64,000 nt of DNA from Echinicola vietnamensis DSM 17526. GTDB lineage: Bacteria > Bacteroidota > Bacteroidia > Cytophagales > Cyclobacteriaceae. Below, one piece after another: positions 9,405 to 19,429 of the stretch; position 1 is the first letter of the stretch, and every line of letters starts with the position of its first letter. The DNA is taken from NCBI RefSeq assembly GCF_000325705.1, contig NC_019904.1, positions 2,792,001-2,856,000 on the forward strand, written 5' to 3'. The notes under the pieces were generated by a model that was given only the letters and a program-made list of their open reading frames with translations, did not search any database and was not told where the DNA came from. The position numbers were made by a program, and so were the translations under genes.

Positions 9405-10133
9405 TTATTTGTCAAACCATTTCTCCCAAAAAGGGAAAGGGGAAAGGTAGCGTTTTACAAAAAATTGCCCTTGTACGAGCATGTCGTTTGCTTGATTGCT
9501 GCCGGCATTACCATCAAGTTCGTCCGATAGTGTAGCAAAGAGACTGGCTTCAAAACCGATGTCCCAATTGGAGCCAAATGCTACGCTTCCTCCCAATCTA
9601 ATGGGAATGTATAAAGCAGTAGGTGTGGTTTTGATAATCGTTATCTCTGTTTCGTTTGGGTAAGCGTAAGCTTGTTTTTCTGGAATTGCCATAAAACCTA
9701 GTCCGACTCCTGCGTATCCATTGACCCGAAAGCGTTCGATATGGGTTTCATAGGGAAGAAAATAAAATTCGGGCATAAAATCTGCGTAAAACGCGTTTCC
9801 AGTGAAGGCATAAGCTTTGTTCTCTTCGCCCCATTCAAAAGCCCTTTCGGCAATATATTCCATGTTACTGCTTACATGTTGATAGCCTGCGGAAATTCTT
9901 AGGTTTATCCGATGGGAAACCTTTTTTGCTGCAGATAAGGTTACCGAACCGAAAATGGGAAAGTCTAATTTTCTATAAGGTCCGCCATTGTCAGAGTACA
10001 TGGAAGCAGGTCCTCCTGCCAAGGTCAAGGTGTATACCCTAGGGATGCGTTCCTTGTAAAAATTCTGGGCCGTAAGTGAACCTGTAAGGGCGAGGGAGAA
10101 AAAAGTAAGGATAAGTAAGCATTTAGCAGCCAT
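9405..10133 (-). CDS. Outer-membrane beta-barrel protein, function unknown
   Basis: 242 residues with a clear signal peptide (about 1-22, ending SLTAQ). The mature part alternates aromatic and polar residues in strand-like segments (GSVTLSAAKK, NLRISAGYQHV, NGYAGVGLGF, IPIRLGGSVAFGS) as in small Bacteroidota outer-membrane barrels. It ends in FWEKWFDK rather than a strong C-terminal Phe signature. Convergent with rfbA (25 bases apart) with no obvious partner, so no role can be named. Confidence 0.7.
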   Translation of the reverse strand: MAAKCLLILTFFSLALTGSLTAQNFYKERIPRVYTLTLAGGPASMYSDNGGPYRKLDFPIFGSVTLSAAKKVSHRINLRISAGYQHVSSNMEYIAERAFEWGEENKAYAFTGNAFYADFMPEFYFLPYETHIERFRVNGYAGVGLGFMAIPEKQAYAYPNETEITIIKTTPTALYIPIRLGGSVAFGSNWDIGFEASLFATLSDELDGNAGSNQANDMLVQGQFFVKRYLSPFPFWEKWFDK

Positions 10134-10505
10134 GAGAATAAGGATTGGGTTTTAAGGGAAGTTACTAAATTTTTGAATGAATTTTAACTAAAACAAGTTT
10201 TGTACCAATTTAAAGATGGGATGGAATATTGCATATTAAGGTAAATCAAAATCCTATTCATGTGAGCAAGCATTACATTGAAAGTGGAATTTGACGTCTT
10301 GACCAAAAAGCTTAACTTGGCGGCCATAGCTTACAAAGGTGGAAGAAAAAGGAGGCTGTAAAGAGTTTTTTTTGTAAACCCTGCTGCGGAAGATTTGACC
10401 TAGGGAAAGGAATCGCTAATTTGTTGGATAAGGAACGTTAATGCGGAAATGAGGGTTCCACAAAGTGTTGATTGAAGTAGTGCATGTCATTTTATAAAAA
10501 GAACT
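10134..10505. other. Intergenic region, nothing recognised
   Basis: 372 bases between the divergent barrel and VOC genes. Reading frames are short. No tRNA, hairpin terminator or consensus promoter pair was seen. Confidence 0.4.
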
Positions 10506-10895
10506 ATGGGGTTTCTAAAATCTGTTCATCATATCGCCATAATCTGTTCTGATTATGAGCATTCTAAAGCGTTTTATACAGAAATATTAGGGCTAAAAGT
10601 ATTAAGGGAGGTTTACCGGGAAGATCGTCAATCGTATAAGCTTGATCTTGGTGTCGGGGACCAATATGTCATTGAGCTCTTTTCATTTCCAGCACCGCCT
10701 GCAAGGGTGAGCAGGCCAGAGGCATGTGGATTGCGGCATTTAGCATTTGCAGTGGATGATTTAGATGCAACTGTCAGCTTACTCATATCACAACAAGTGG
10801 CGGTAGAATCCATAAGGGTAGATCAATTTACGCGCAAGCGATTCACCTTTTTCCAAGACCCAGATGGCTTGCCTATCGAGCTATACGAGGACTAA
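10506..10895 (+). CDS. gloA2: VOC-family protein of the YaeR/GloA2 type
   Basis: 129 residues, a single vicinal-oxygen-chelate domain very like E. coli YaeR: VHHIAIICSDYEHSKAFYTEILG at the N-terminus (first metal His), QYVIELFSFPAPP (Glu), CGLRHLAFAVDD (second His) and FFQDPDGLPIELYED at the C-terminus (second Glu). YaeR-type proteins are glyoxalase-like; their physiological substrate is not established, so detoxification of methylglyoxal is a possibility only. It converges on corA with 4 bases of overlap between the two stop codons. A methylglyoxal synthase is encoded 21 kb away. Confidence 0.88.
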   Translation: MGFLKSVHHIAIICSDYEHSKAFYTEILGLKVLREVYREDRQSYKLDLGVGDQYVIELFSFPAPPARVSRPEACGLRHLAFAVDDLDATVSLLISQQVAVESIRVDQFTRKRFTFFQDPDGLPIELYED

Positions 10896-11914
10896 AACCA
10901 TTTCTTTTGTTTAAAATACCTGATCATCATCACGGTAATAAGGATGAATATTAACCAGAGCGTAGGGTAGCTATATTTCCATTCCAGTTCAGGCATAAAC
11001 TTGAAGTTCATCCCGTAAATACCAGCGATAAAGGTCAATGGGATGAAAATAGTGGCAATGACGGTTAGGGTTTTCATGACCTCATTTTGCTTGATGCTCA
11101 GTTGGGTCATGTATAGTTCTGCTAAACTGTTCATGGTCTCCCGCTGTAGCTCCAGTCCTTCTAGGATCTCTATGGTATGCTCATAGATATCGTTTATATA
11201 GGTCATGTTTTTACGCTTGATGAGCGGATGTTCTGACTTTTTCCAAATGGAAATCAGTTCACGTAAGGGCCATATGCTACTTCTGATTCTTCGAAGTGTC
11301 TTTCGTTGATGGTGGATGGTGTTGAGGTTAATGTTGGATTTGTTTTGTAGAATCTGATCATCGTATTTTTCTACTGTATCGCTGATCAGTTCCAGTATCC
11401 CAAAATATTCATCAATGATGGCATCCACCAATACGTATGTGAAATAATCAGAGCCCAGCTTCCGCATTTTTCCTTTAGGGTTTTCCAATCGGATCCGCAC
11501 ATTGTCAAAGATATCTTGGGGAGTTTCCTGAAAAGAAAGGATGTAGTTTTGACCAAAAAGAATGCTTACCTGTTCCGTTTGAATTTCCGAAATACTGTTT
11601 TTAGAATAGAGCATTTTTACCAAAACGAAGATATGGTCATCAAACTCTTCTATTTTTGGCCTTTGTGAGGTATTGGTAATGTCTTCTATTACCATAGGGT
11701 GGATGGAAAGAAGGTCTGCAATTTCTAGAATTAAATTGCTGTCATGAATGGAGCTAATATTTAACCAGAACTTTAGGTCTTTCTTTTCTAAAAATGGCTT
11801 TAATGCATCAAGGTCTTGAATGAGGTGTTTTTCGAAATGCTGCTCACCAAAAGAGTAAAGCTCCAATATCGGCTTTGGTGTCAGCGAATCAGGTTTATCA
11901 TTCGTTTTTGACAT
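10892..11914 (-). CDS. corA: CorA-family magnesium/cobalt transporter
   Basis: 340 residues from the ATG at 11914; a second in-frame ATG at 11932 is possible. Both lie inside the upstream response-regulator gene. CorA is a homopentameric divalent-cation channel: a cytoplasmic alpha/beta domain (about 1-210), a long stalk helix, then two C-terminal membrane helices. The signature YGMNF pore-mouth motif comes after the first helix (FIPLTFIAGIYGMNF), and the basic tail KQKKWF ends the protein. Overlap with the response regulator suggests translational coupling. Confidence 0.93.
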   Translation of the reverse strand: MSKTNDKPDSLTPKPILELYSFGEQHFEKHLIQDLDALKPFLEKKDLKFWLNISSIHDSNLILEIADLLSIHPMVIEDITNTSQRPKIEEFDDHIFVLVKMLYSKNSISEIQTEQVSILFGQNYILSFQETPQDIFDNVRIRLENPKGKMRKLGSDYFTYVLVDAIIDEYFGILELISDTVEKYDDQILQNKSNINLNTIHHQRKTLRRIRSSIWPLRELISIWKKSEHPLIKRKNMTYINDIYEHTIEILEGLELQRETMNSLAELYMTQLSIKQNEVMKTLTVIATIFIPLTFIAGIYGMNFKFMPELEWKYSYPTLWLIFILITVMMIRYFKQKKWF

Positions 11915-12293
11915 ATTCAGGCAATATTTCAAATAATTTTTGATTGGTCAGTGGCTTTTCAATAAACCCTTTTACCGCCTCAAAAGTTCTTGATTTCTTG
12001 CGGTCTTGGTAGTCAATGGAACTAGAGAGCATAAGGATGATGTCTTCCCGCTTGGGACATTGTAAGTCATATTGTGTCAAAAAATCCCACCCGTTCATTA
12101 CTGGCATGTTGATATCCAGAAAGATCAGTAATTTCTTTTCGTTGTCCAACTCCCTGATCTTTTCAAGAGCATCTTTAGCTTCCAAAAACTCCGCAATCTC
12201 GTCGCATAAGTTTAGTCTTCCTAGTAATCTCTTGTTAATCAGGTTGTTGATAGGGTCGTCATCTATTAAAACAATTGAATCAAATGCGAGCAT
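11898..12293 (-). CDS. Single-domain response regulator (REC only)
   Basis: 131 residues from the ATG at 12293; an in-frame ATG at 12323 would add ten residues. The receiver fold is complete: acidic pocket IDDD at about 11-13, phospho-acceptor Asp60 in FLDINMPVMNGWDF, the Ser pair at about 90-91 (LMLSSS) and Lys113 in FIEKPL. There is no output domain, so it acts by protein interaction in a phosphorelay. No histidine kinase is nearby. It overlaps corA by 17-35 bases; co-regulation with a Mg channel is inferred, not shown. Confidence 0.9.
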   Translation of the reverse strand: MLAFDSIVLIDDDPINNLINKRLLGRLNLCDEIAEFLEAKDALEKIRELDNEKKLLIFLDINMPVMNGWDFLTQYDLQCPKREDIILMLSSSIDYQDRKKSRTFEAVKGFIEKPLTNQKLFEILPEYVKNE

Positions 12294-12391
12294 CAACCGG
12301 GTCTTAAAATTTAATAGTTCCATTTTACCAATGAGAAGTAAGATACGGATATATTTTAAGTTTCAAAAAAAAATGTATAATCTGTTTTTAC

Positions 12392-12403
12392 TGACTTTTG
12401 TCA
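12392..12403. promoter_or_regulatory. TGAC-N4-GTCA palindrome upstream of the response regulator gene
   Basis: TGACTTTTGTCA is a perfect palindrome with a TTTT centre, 69-110 bases before the response-regulator start, depending on which ATG is used. The same 12-mer recurs at 16955-16966. It may be a regulator binding site; the protein is unknown. Confidence 0.4.
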
Positions 12404-12435
12404 TGAATATTTACAGGTAACGTAAGTTGGTAAAC

Positions 12436-12466
12436 AAAAAAAGAGAGCAATAAACTTGCTCTCTTT
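12436..12466 (-). terminator. Intrinsic terminator of groES-groEL
   Basis: An 11-bp stem (12440-12450 with 12456-12466), 5-nt loop, followed on the minus strand by T7. It lies 30 bases past the groEL stop. Confidence 0.88.
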
Positions 12467-12496
12467 GTATTGAATATAGCGTAAACGGCTCATTTA

Positions 12497-14155
<1,659 letters not shown>

Positions 14156-14179
14156 TTAATAAACGATTAAAGCGAGTGA

Positions 14180-14458
14180 TTAAAGAATCGCAAAAATATC
14201 GGATTCTCTCATGATCAAATAATCAGCCCCTTCTACGGAAAGTTCTGTACCGGCATATTTGCCATACAATACAGTGTCTCCCACTTTAACAGTAAGTGGT
14301 TCATCTTTTTTACCATTGCCTACAGCTACGACAGTGCCTTTTTGGGGTTTTTCCTTGGCAGTGTCAGGAATGTAAAGTCCAGAAGCTGTTTTTTCTTCAG
14401 CAGCAGCAGGTTCTACCAGAACTCTGTCTGCTAGTGGTGTGATGTTCACTTTTGACAT
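14180..14458 (-). CDS. groS: Co-chaperonin GroES
   Basis: 92 residues. Forms the heptameric lid of GroEL. The family start [12 protein letters not shown] is present, with a mobile-loop region ([23 protein letters not shown]) and the C-terminal [14 protein letters not shown]. First gene of the operon with groL. The promoter lies in the 213-bp divergent spacer shared with the gene at 14672. Confidence 0.97.
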   Translation of the reverse strand: MSKVNITPLADRVLVEPAAAEEKTASGLYIPDTAKEKPQKGTVVAVGNGKKDEPLTVKVGDTVLYGKYAGTELSVEGADYLIMRESDIFAIL

Positions 14459-14606
14459 AATAGTATTGATTTTATAAAGTTTGGTTCATTGATTCCTATT
14501 CCTTTCTATCATTTCTTGTGCCAATGGATTAATGCCGTTTTTCTATGACATAAAGTCTTGAATCTTGATTTTTTTAAGCCATTTCATCGGAAATGAAAGG
14601 CTGTTC

Positions 14607-14635
14607 ATGACAATTTTACTTTTTGATATTGTCAT
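14607..14635. promoter_or_regulatory. Inverted repeat in the groES / 14672 divergent spacer
   Basis: ATGACAAT (14607-14614) and ATTGTCAT (14628-14635) form a perfect 8-bp inverted repeat with a 13-nt gap. A further GTCA follows at 14640-14643. It lies 37-65 bases before the 14672 gene and shares TGAC/GTCA half-sites with the palindromes at 12392 and 16954. Confidence 0.35.
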
Positions 14636-14671
14636 TTTTGTCAGTTTTTTGTTAAATTCTGATAAAAAAAC

Positions 14672-15385
14672 ATGCCTATGAAAATGCTCTCGGATAACTG
14701 GATCTCGGAAGGATGGATCGATTTTGAATACAAAAAGTACCTGTTGTTGGCCTACTTAAAAGAAGTTGAGCAGCATTTTGGAGATGTCAAACTTTATCCT
14801 CCATTGGCGGATTTGATTCGGCATTATCATAAGCTTCGGGAGCTCGAGACCAATAAGGATGGGCTGCGAAGTGCTTTTCCCAAACGGGTAGTGGGAATCG
14901 ATCATAAAAATGTCAAGCTCCGTAAAGAACAGGTGACGGGAGAAGGGGAATTGATGAAAGCATTGGATGAGATCATTGCCTTTTCCATCCCACAAATAAG
15001 CAAACAGATCGAGCAGGGAAAGAGCATTTATGATTTTATCGAGGATAACTTGGAAGTGGAGCCGGTAGGGCTTTCACCCCTTTACCAACGGGAAGGGTAT
15101 GTGTTCATTACCCTGGAAAAATCAGCAGATGTATTTATTTATAGCTATCAAATGAAACTGTTCGAAAACAGTTTTGAAAAGTACCGAGGCATCGCTTTTT
15201 CGTTTCTGCGCAAAGAGACCAAATCACTCGTTCATACCTATGAGCAGATCAAGCTGGACCTTGCCAGGTCCAATCAGCAACTCCCCAATCCGGCCACCTG
15301 GAGGGTGCACAGCAGTAATGTGGTGCCTTTGGAGGAAAGCCTGCTCCCCGTGAGTAAGCGTATCCTGCTCAGGATGATTGCTTAG
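14672..15385 (+). CDS. Conserved-looking hypothetical protein divergent from groES
   Basis: 237 residues, not recognised. It lacks a signal peptide and membrane helices, so it should be cytoplasmic. The first 70 residues are helical with many aromatic residues (WISEGWIDFEYKKYLLLAYLKEVEQHF). The middle is Lys/Glu-rich and the C-terminal half carries strand-like segments (VEPVGLSPLYQREGYVFITL). Met codons at 14672, 14678 and 14684 are alternative starts. It shares its upstream region with the groES-groEL promoter; a stress link would be speculation. Confidence 0.7.
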   Translation: MPMKMLSDNWISEGWIDFEYKKYLLLAYLKEVEQHFGDVKLYPPLADLIRHYHKLRELETNKDGLRSAFPKRVVGIDHKNVKLRKEQVTGEGELMKALDEIIAFSIPQISKQIEQGKSIYDFIEDNLEVEPVGLSPLYQREGYVFITLEKSADVFIYSYQMKLFENSFEKYRGIAFSFLRKETKSLVHTYEQIKLDLARSNQQLPNPATWRVHSSNVVPLEESLLPVSKRILLRMIA

Positions 15386-15527
15386 AATTGTATTCAAATA
15401 AAAAGTGCCGGAAGGTGGTTCCAGGTACTGCTCAAAATAGGCGGAGCCAACTCTAAATTCTCCCAAGAACCGTTCTAATACTGCGACTAAAGACGAAATG
15501 CAGCAGATAGTATGATTTATTTTTGGC

Positions 15528-16205
15528 TCAAAACATCCGGCTAATACCGATCCTGCTGTAGAGGTTGACAGGGAGGCCTTTACGGTTTCGGTCAAATGGA
15601 ATTCCGTAGAGGGCATCCAAGCTAAGCTTCAGCTTTGGGATGATCTGTTTTTTCAGCTCCAGTCCGAGCGGCCATCCAAGCGTGATGTCATCTTGTACTC
15701 GGAAACTAGATCGGTAGTCATCTATAAAGCCTTCATTGTTTATGGTATGTTGATATAAACTGAAGTCAACGAAGTTTTCGTCCCGGATCAATATGCCCGA
15801 AAAGGCCCTGAGCTCAAATCCCTTCAGGGATATTACCCTGAACTTCGCAAGAATCCTGAGGTAATTTACGTTATATCCGCTGCCTCCAAAGCCTCCGATT
15901 TCTTCAGCGGACAGACTTCGGATATGCTCATCTACCTTAGTGGAGACATCATTGTTTTCAGCAAACATAAACGATTTGTCAAAGTAATCGGGGAAGTCAT
16001 TTTGCTTCCCAAAGCCCATGTCAATACCGATGGATAATATAGGGAACCGCTCGATTTTCCTTTCATAGTTAAATTCGATATTGTATCCCCAGTCTCCGGT
16101 TCCGTCCATGCCGATCACACCGGTTTTTATCCCGATTTCGTTTGATTGGGCTATTGACGCTTGGGCCAGTGTCAATAGGATGACTAGTGTTAAGAGATGT
16201 TTCAT
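15528..16205 (-). CDS. Outer-membrane beta-barrel protein downstream of a broken lipoprotein gene
   Basis: 225 residues from the ATG at 16205, chosen because it begins a signal peptide (MKHLLTLVILLTLAQASIAQ); the frame is open upstream but reads through the preceding gene's 3' end. The mature part consists of alternating strands (YNIEFNYERKIE, ILSIGIDMGFGK, LKLSLDALYGIPF) and ends LYSRIGISRMF with a terminal Phe, typical of outer-membrane barrels. It starts 20 bases after the stop of the frameshifted lipoprotein gene, so the two formed one operon. Function unknown. Confidence 0.75.
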   Translation of the reverse strand: MKHLLTLVILLTLAQASIAQSNEIGIKTGVIGMDGTGDWGYNIEFNYERKIERFPILSIGIDMGFGKQNDFPDYFDKSFMFAENNDVSTKVDEHIRSLSAEEIGGFGGSGYNVNYLRILAKFRVISLKGFELRAFSGILIRDENFVDFSLYQHTINNEGFIDDYRSSFRVQDDITLGWPLGLELKKQIIPKLKLSLDALYGIPFDRNRKGLPVNLYSRIGISRMF

Positions 16206-16225
16206 AATTGATGTTGTTTTGATGA

Positions 16226-16859
16226 TTACTCCCTTATTTCCGGTACTAGGTAAAAGGAAAAACCGTTGAAATGATAGACTTGATGCCCTTCCTGTAATCC
16301 ATATCCACCATCCGAAGTGGTTTCTGCCAAGGTGGCGCATCGGTCAAAATTCACATTGAACAGCAGATAGGCGTGTTTTTCAGTTTTTAACTTAGCGAGT
16401 CCGGATCAAAAGTTTCAGCCAGATAGGGAGCTATTACGCCAATATCGTGTTGGTTGATAAAGGTTTTTAGACTGTCAATATTAATGGATGCCTCACTTGC
16501 AACGCTACTGTTGGTAGCATTCCTGTTAAACGCCTGTACGATGGCGGACTGCTTACGGCTCACAGGGTCGGGTTCTTCTTCAAATAGCCGACGGAGGTTA
16601 TATTGTACTTCTCCTGCATTTCCTTTAAGCTCGGCAAAACCAAAAAGTTCCTTTCTTACATCTGGATCCTTAAATACTTCTCCCATATAGAGAGCCAGGT
16701 CTTCAAGTTTTCTTTCATATTCTAGGGCATCTGACGGGGTGGTTATTACCGCCTCTGTTTTTTTTTTTCGATTTCTACCTGACCATTATCCTGGCAGGAG
16801 ATCATTGCTGTAGTTCCCGTTATGATCAAGGAGAAAAAGTAAATTGTATGTTTTTTCAT
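16226..16859 (-). pseudogene. Lipoprotein gene interrupted by two frameshifts
   Basis: From ATG 16859 the frame encodes a lipoprotein signal peptide ending in lipobox AMISC-Q (Cys at residue 22), then hits a run of eleven A (plus-strand T 16758-16768) and stops after QRR. One extra A would bring the reading into EAVITTPSDALEYERKLEDL and on into the long frame down to FDPDSLS, which stops at 16387. One extra base just before that stop leads into a third coherent segment (KHAYLLFNVNFDR ... FSFYLVPEIRE) stopping at 16226. Corrected length is about 211 residues. Either a decayed gene, assembly errors, or (first site only) slippage on A11. The downstream barrel gene is intact. Family not recognised. 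Confidence 0.72.
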
Positions 16860-16953
16860 AGTAGAAGAGCTTAAAAGTAATCCGTTGTTTCTCTTCTAAT
16901 ATGTGCTGTCCTTGTGCGTTTTCCTAAAAATCTAGTACGCAGATATACGCAAT

Positions 16954-16967
16954 ATGACTTTTGTCAT
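16954..16967. promoter_or_regulatory. ATGAC-N4-GTCAT palindrome upstream of the lipoprotein gene
   Basis: ATGACTTTTGTCAT is a perfect 5-bp inverted repeat around TTTT, about 95 bases before the lipoprotein start and directly next to the terminator of the sterol-desaturase gene. It matches the palindrome at 12392-12403. Confidence 0.4.
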
Positions 16968-16996
16968 AAAAAAAAGCCCGACGATTGCCGGGCTTT
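16968..16996 (-). terminator. Intrinsic terminator of the sterol-desaturase-family gene
   Basis: An 8-bp stem (16973-16980 with 16989-16996) with an 8-nt loop, followed on the minus strand by T8. It begins 7 bases past the stop codon. Confidence 0.88.
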
Positions 16997-17003
16997 AAGT
17001 TGC

Positions 17004-17975
17004 TTAATTTTCTTTTTGGAGCAGTGAGGGTTCCTTTTCCGTCAGGATGGGAGCTGGCGATGGGGAGTTCACTTTTTGAGCTTTTTCTTCTCTTTCCTGT
17101 CTTTTTAGCTCGCGGTTTTTGATCACTTCGTCTCCAGGTTTGCCAAAGAGAATTTTAAAGGCTTCATTCTTGTTTTCGGCTTGCTTGAGATCTTTGACGA
17201 TGTCATACCACTCGTGGAATACCAAGGTAACAGGGTTATAGCTGTTTACCGGCTTGGTAATGCCATAGTTTGGGGTCTCACCTTCTGCCATAAAGGTGCC
17301 AAATATCCTGTCCCAAATGATAAAGGTAGAACCGTAGTTCTTGTCCAGGTAGTGTTCATCACTGGCATGATGTACACGGTGGTGAGACGGCGTGGTAAAG
17401 ATGTATTCAATCGGCGCCGGAAGTTTTTTGATGTATTCCGTATGGATCCAAAACTGGTAAAGCACAGCTATCTGGTGGCATATAAAGAATACGAAGGGGT
17501 CAAAACCAATCATGACCACCGGAATAAAGAAGATGAACTTGATGTGCTGCGTCCAGCTCAATCGGAAAGAAACCGAAAAGTTATATTTTTCTGAATTGTG
17601 GTGTGTCACGTGAGTAGCCCACCAGAAGCGCTGCTCGTGCGCCACTCGGTGCGCCCAATAACGAGCAAAATCAATGGCAATAAAACAAGGTATGAAAGAC
17701 CACCAAGTCGGCGGGATTTTCCAAGGGACAATGTTCCAGAAGAACAATACAGCAGAGAACAAGGCGACTTTGATCAGGGCACTGATGCCCACATTGATCA
17801 ATCCAATGGACGATGCTGCCAAAAAATCCTTGCCGTCATAAGAGTCCCTATTCTTATAAATACTCAATCCCCACTCTGCAAACACCAATGCAAACATTAC
17901 CGGGGCTGCCCAAAGGATAATGTTTGGCCATTCTGTAGCACCTATATCCTCCAGGGTCTTATAGTTCTCAAACAT
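17004..17975 (-). CDS. Sterol desaturase / fatty acid hydroxylase family membrane enzyme
   Basis: 323 residues, an integral membrane di-iron oxygenase. Hydrophobic helices occur at about 20-40, 52-80 and 140-165. The His-box motifs are HRVAHE (about 111-116), HVTHHNSEK (about 124-132) and HRVHHASDEHY (about 199-209), the ligand set of the fatty-acid-hydroxylase superfamily. The tail is Lys/Glu/Pro-rich and probably disordered. Substrate cannot be told: hydroxylation or desaturation of a lipid or carotenoid is expected. It is single-gene with its own promoter and terminator. Confidence 0.9.
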   Translation of the reverse strand: MFENYKTLEDIGATEWPNIILWAAPVMFALVFAEWGLSIYKNRDSYDGKDFLAASSIGLINVGISALIKVALFSAVLFFWNIVPWKIPPTWWSFIPCFIAIDFARYWAHRVAHEQRFWWATHVTHHNSEKYNFSVSFRLSWTQHIKFIFFIPVVMIGFDPFVFFICHQIAVLYQFWIHTEYIKKLPAPIEYIFTTPSHHRVHHASDEHYLDKNYGSTFIIWDRIFGTFMAEGETPNYGITKPVNSYNPVTLVFHEWYDIVKDLKQAENKNEAFKILFGKPGDEVIKNRELKRQEREEKAQKVNSPSPAPILTEKEPSLLQKEN

Positions 17976-18015
17976 AAAATCGATATTATAAGTGATTAAA
18001 ATTATGGAATAAACT

Positions 18016-18047
18016 AAAAGATAAAGCTAAAAATGTGGTTTAACAAA
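18016..18047 (-). promoter_or_regulatory. Bacteroidota-type promoter of the sterol-desaturase gene
   Basis: On the minus strand TTTG (plus 18044-18047), a 20-nt spacer, then TATCTTTT (plus 18016-18023), seven of eight positions of TAnnTTTG. Leader of about 35 nt. Confidence 0.55.
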
Positions 18048-18095
18048 TGTTTGGACGGATATTAACATTTATTCACACAATCGTAATCGCCAAAC

Positions 18096-18120
18096 AAAAA
18101 AGCCCGGTTGATGACCGGGC
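18096..18120 (-). terminator. Intrinsic terminator after secG
   Basis: GCCCGG (18102-18107) pairs with CCGGGC (18115-18120), followed on the minus strand by T6. It closes the miaB-to-secG gene cluster. Confidence 0.88.
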
Positions 18121-18147
18121 CAAGTGAATTATGCTTTTTAGCTTTGA

Positions 18148-18522
18148 TTATTGTGCACTATCTGCAGGCACGGATAATTCTTCTGTACTTCCCTCTTCAG
18201 CTGGAAGAATGCTTTCATCTCCACCGAAGGATGGAGCGACCATTTGTTCCTTGGCACTTTCAATGTTTGGAGAGGAGAATTCAGTGGATCCACTGCCATT
18301 GCTTTCCAAAAATGCTGAAGTACCCAGTGAAAGTACCAATATGGAAATGGCCAACACCCAAGTGGCTTTCTCCAATATGTTTCCTGTTTTGGTGACGCCC
18401 ATGATTTGGGAGGCTCCACCGCCAAATGCAGCACCAACACCACCTTTGGAATCTTGACCTAAGATTACCAATACCAAGATAACCGCCAAAACAATAATGA
18501 TGCTGATAAGTAAAGTGTACAT
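18148..18522 (-). CDS. secG: Protein translocase subunit SecG
   Basis: 124 residues. SecG supports SecA cycling at the SecYEG channel. Two membrane helices (about 2-22 and 53-70) flank the conserved cytoplasmic loop ILGQDSKGGVGAAFGGGASQIMG. The acidic Ser-rich C-terminal extension (about 75-124) is longer than in proteobacteria, as is common in Bacteroidota. It is the last gene of its cluster, 12 bases after the TPR-like gene, and is followed by a strong terminator. Confidence 0.93.
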   Translation of the reverse strand: MYTLLISIIIVLAVILVLVILGQDSKGGVGAAFGGGASQIMGVTKTGNILEKATWVLAISILVLSLGTSAFLESNGSGSTEFSSPNIESAKEQMVAPSFGGDESILPAEEGSTEELSVPADSAQ

Positions 18523-18534
18523 ATGCTAATGAAG

Positions 18535-19389
18535 TTAATCTTTTAATTCTTTTATTAAGTTCGCAAAATAAGCTTTTTTATTCGGAAACTTCAAGCTTAA
18601 TTTCTGATAAATATCAATTGCCTTGGCTTTTTTGCCTTGCTTCGTCAATAGTTTGGCATAGGATTCCGAAAGTAACTTGTCGGACAGCTGCGTACTGTTT
18701 TTGGAAAGATCAGTGTTTTGGCCGGTATCTTCTATTTCTTTAATGGTCGCCAGTTTGATCTCTTTTTTGCTGAAAGCTTTGATTATGTCCAGCTGTTCTT
18801 GCTTTTTGGCGTCTTTGATGACCTTTTTTTCCTTTTTTCGAATGGTTTCAATCAGGTCGTCATTCTTTGGGTCTTTTTTCTTTACTGCTTTTTTCTTCGG
18901 GGCCTTTGCACCACTTGAAGGAGTTTCTTTATCCGATTCAGTTTTTTTGTCTGCTTCGGCATGCCGTAATTTGTTCAGGTTTTCTTCCAGCTTGCGCAAG
19001 ATCTCAGTCCGGTCCGACCCCGAAGGCTGTTGAGAAGCTGCCTTGTCAGGAGCGTCTTCTGCAGTAGGGGCGGCCTTCTCAGGGGTCGTATCCTTAGAAG
19101 GCTGGGGTGCAGGTGTTGCTTTGGCTGGCTCAGGGGATACAGGAGGAGCGAAATGAATGTCTCCTTCGATCAGCGTTTTGAGCCAAGCCCTGTCCGGACT
19201 TTGGACAGCTGCCCAGTGCAGGAGTTCTTGTGATTCTCCCTTGGATATTTTCTTCTCGTATTTGGCAGCCAGTACCTTGGGGACCAAAAAATACGGAAAC
19301 GTTTCATGGAGCTTCAGCAATGACCTGAAATCTTCCTTCTCTAAAGCGTTACGCTTTTTGATGATATTTAAAAACTGGGCTGCGTTCAC
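18535..19389 (-). CDS. Low-complexity TPR-like protein between lptE and secG
   Basis: 284 residues without signal peptide. Three parts: a helical N-terminus (1-80, LKLHETFPYFLVPKVLAAKYE), a Pro/Ala/Lys-rich disordered middle (80-195) with poly-Lys stretches, and a C-terminal helical repeat resembling one TPR (SYAKLLTKQGKKAKAIDIYQ...LKFPNKKAYFANLIKEL). I know of no defined function; the position between envelope genes suggests, but does not prove, an envelope role. 40 bases after lptE. Confidence 0.75.
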   Translation of the reverse strand: MNAAQFLNIIKKRNALEKEDFRSLLKLHETFPYFLVPKVLAAKYEKKISKGESQELLHWAAVQSPDRAWLKTLIEGDIHFAPPVSPEPAKATPAPQPSKDTTPEKAAPTAEDAPDKAASQQPSGSDRTEILRKLEENLNKLRHAEADKKTESDKETPSSGAKAPKKKAVKKKDPKNDDLIETIRKKEKKVIKDAKKQEQLDIIKAFSKKEIKLATIKEIEDTGQNTDLSKNSTQLSDKLLSESYAKLLTKQGKKAKAIDIYQKLSLKFPNKKAYFANLIKELKD

Positions 19390-19429
19390 AAGTCAGATTT
19401 TTTTGGTTGGTTACCTAATTTAAATAAAA

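Noticed and set aside
14509..14526. Possible sigma54 promoter upstream of groES (TTGGCAC on the minus strand)
   Set aside because: The -24 half is good but the -12 half lacks the GC, reading ATGA instead of TTGC.
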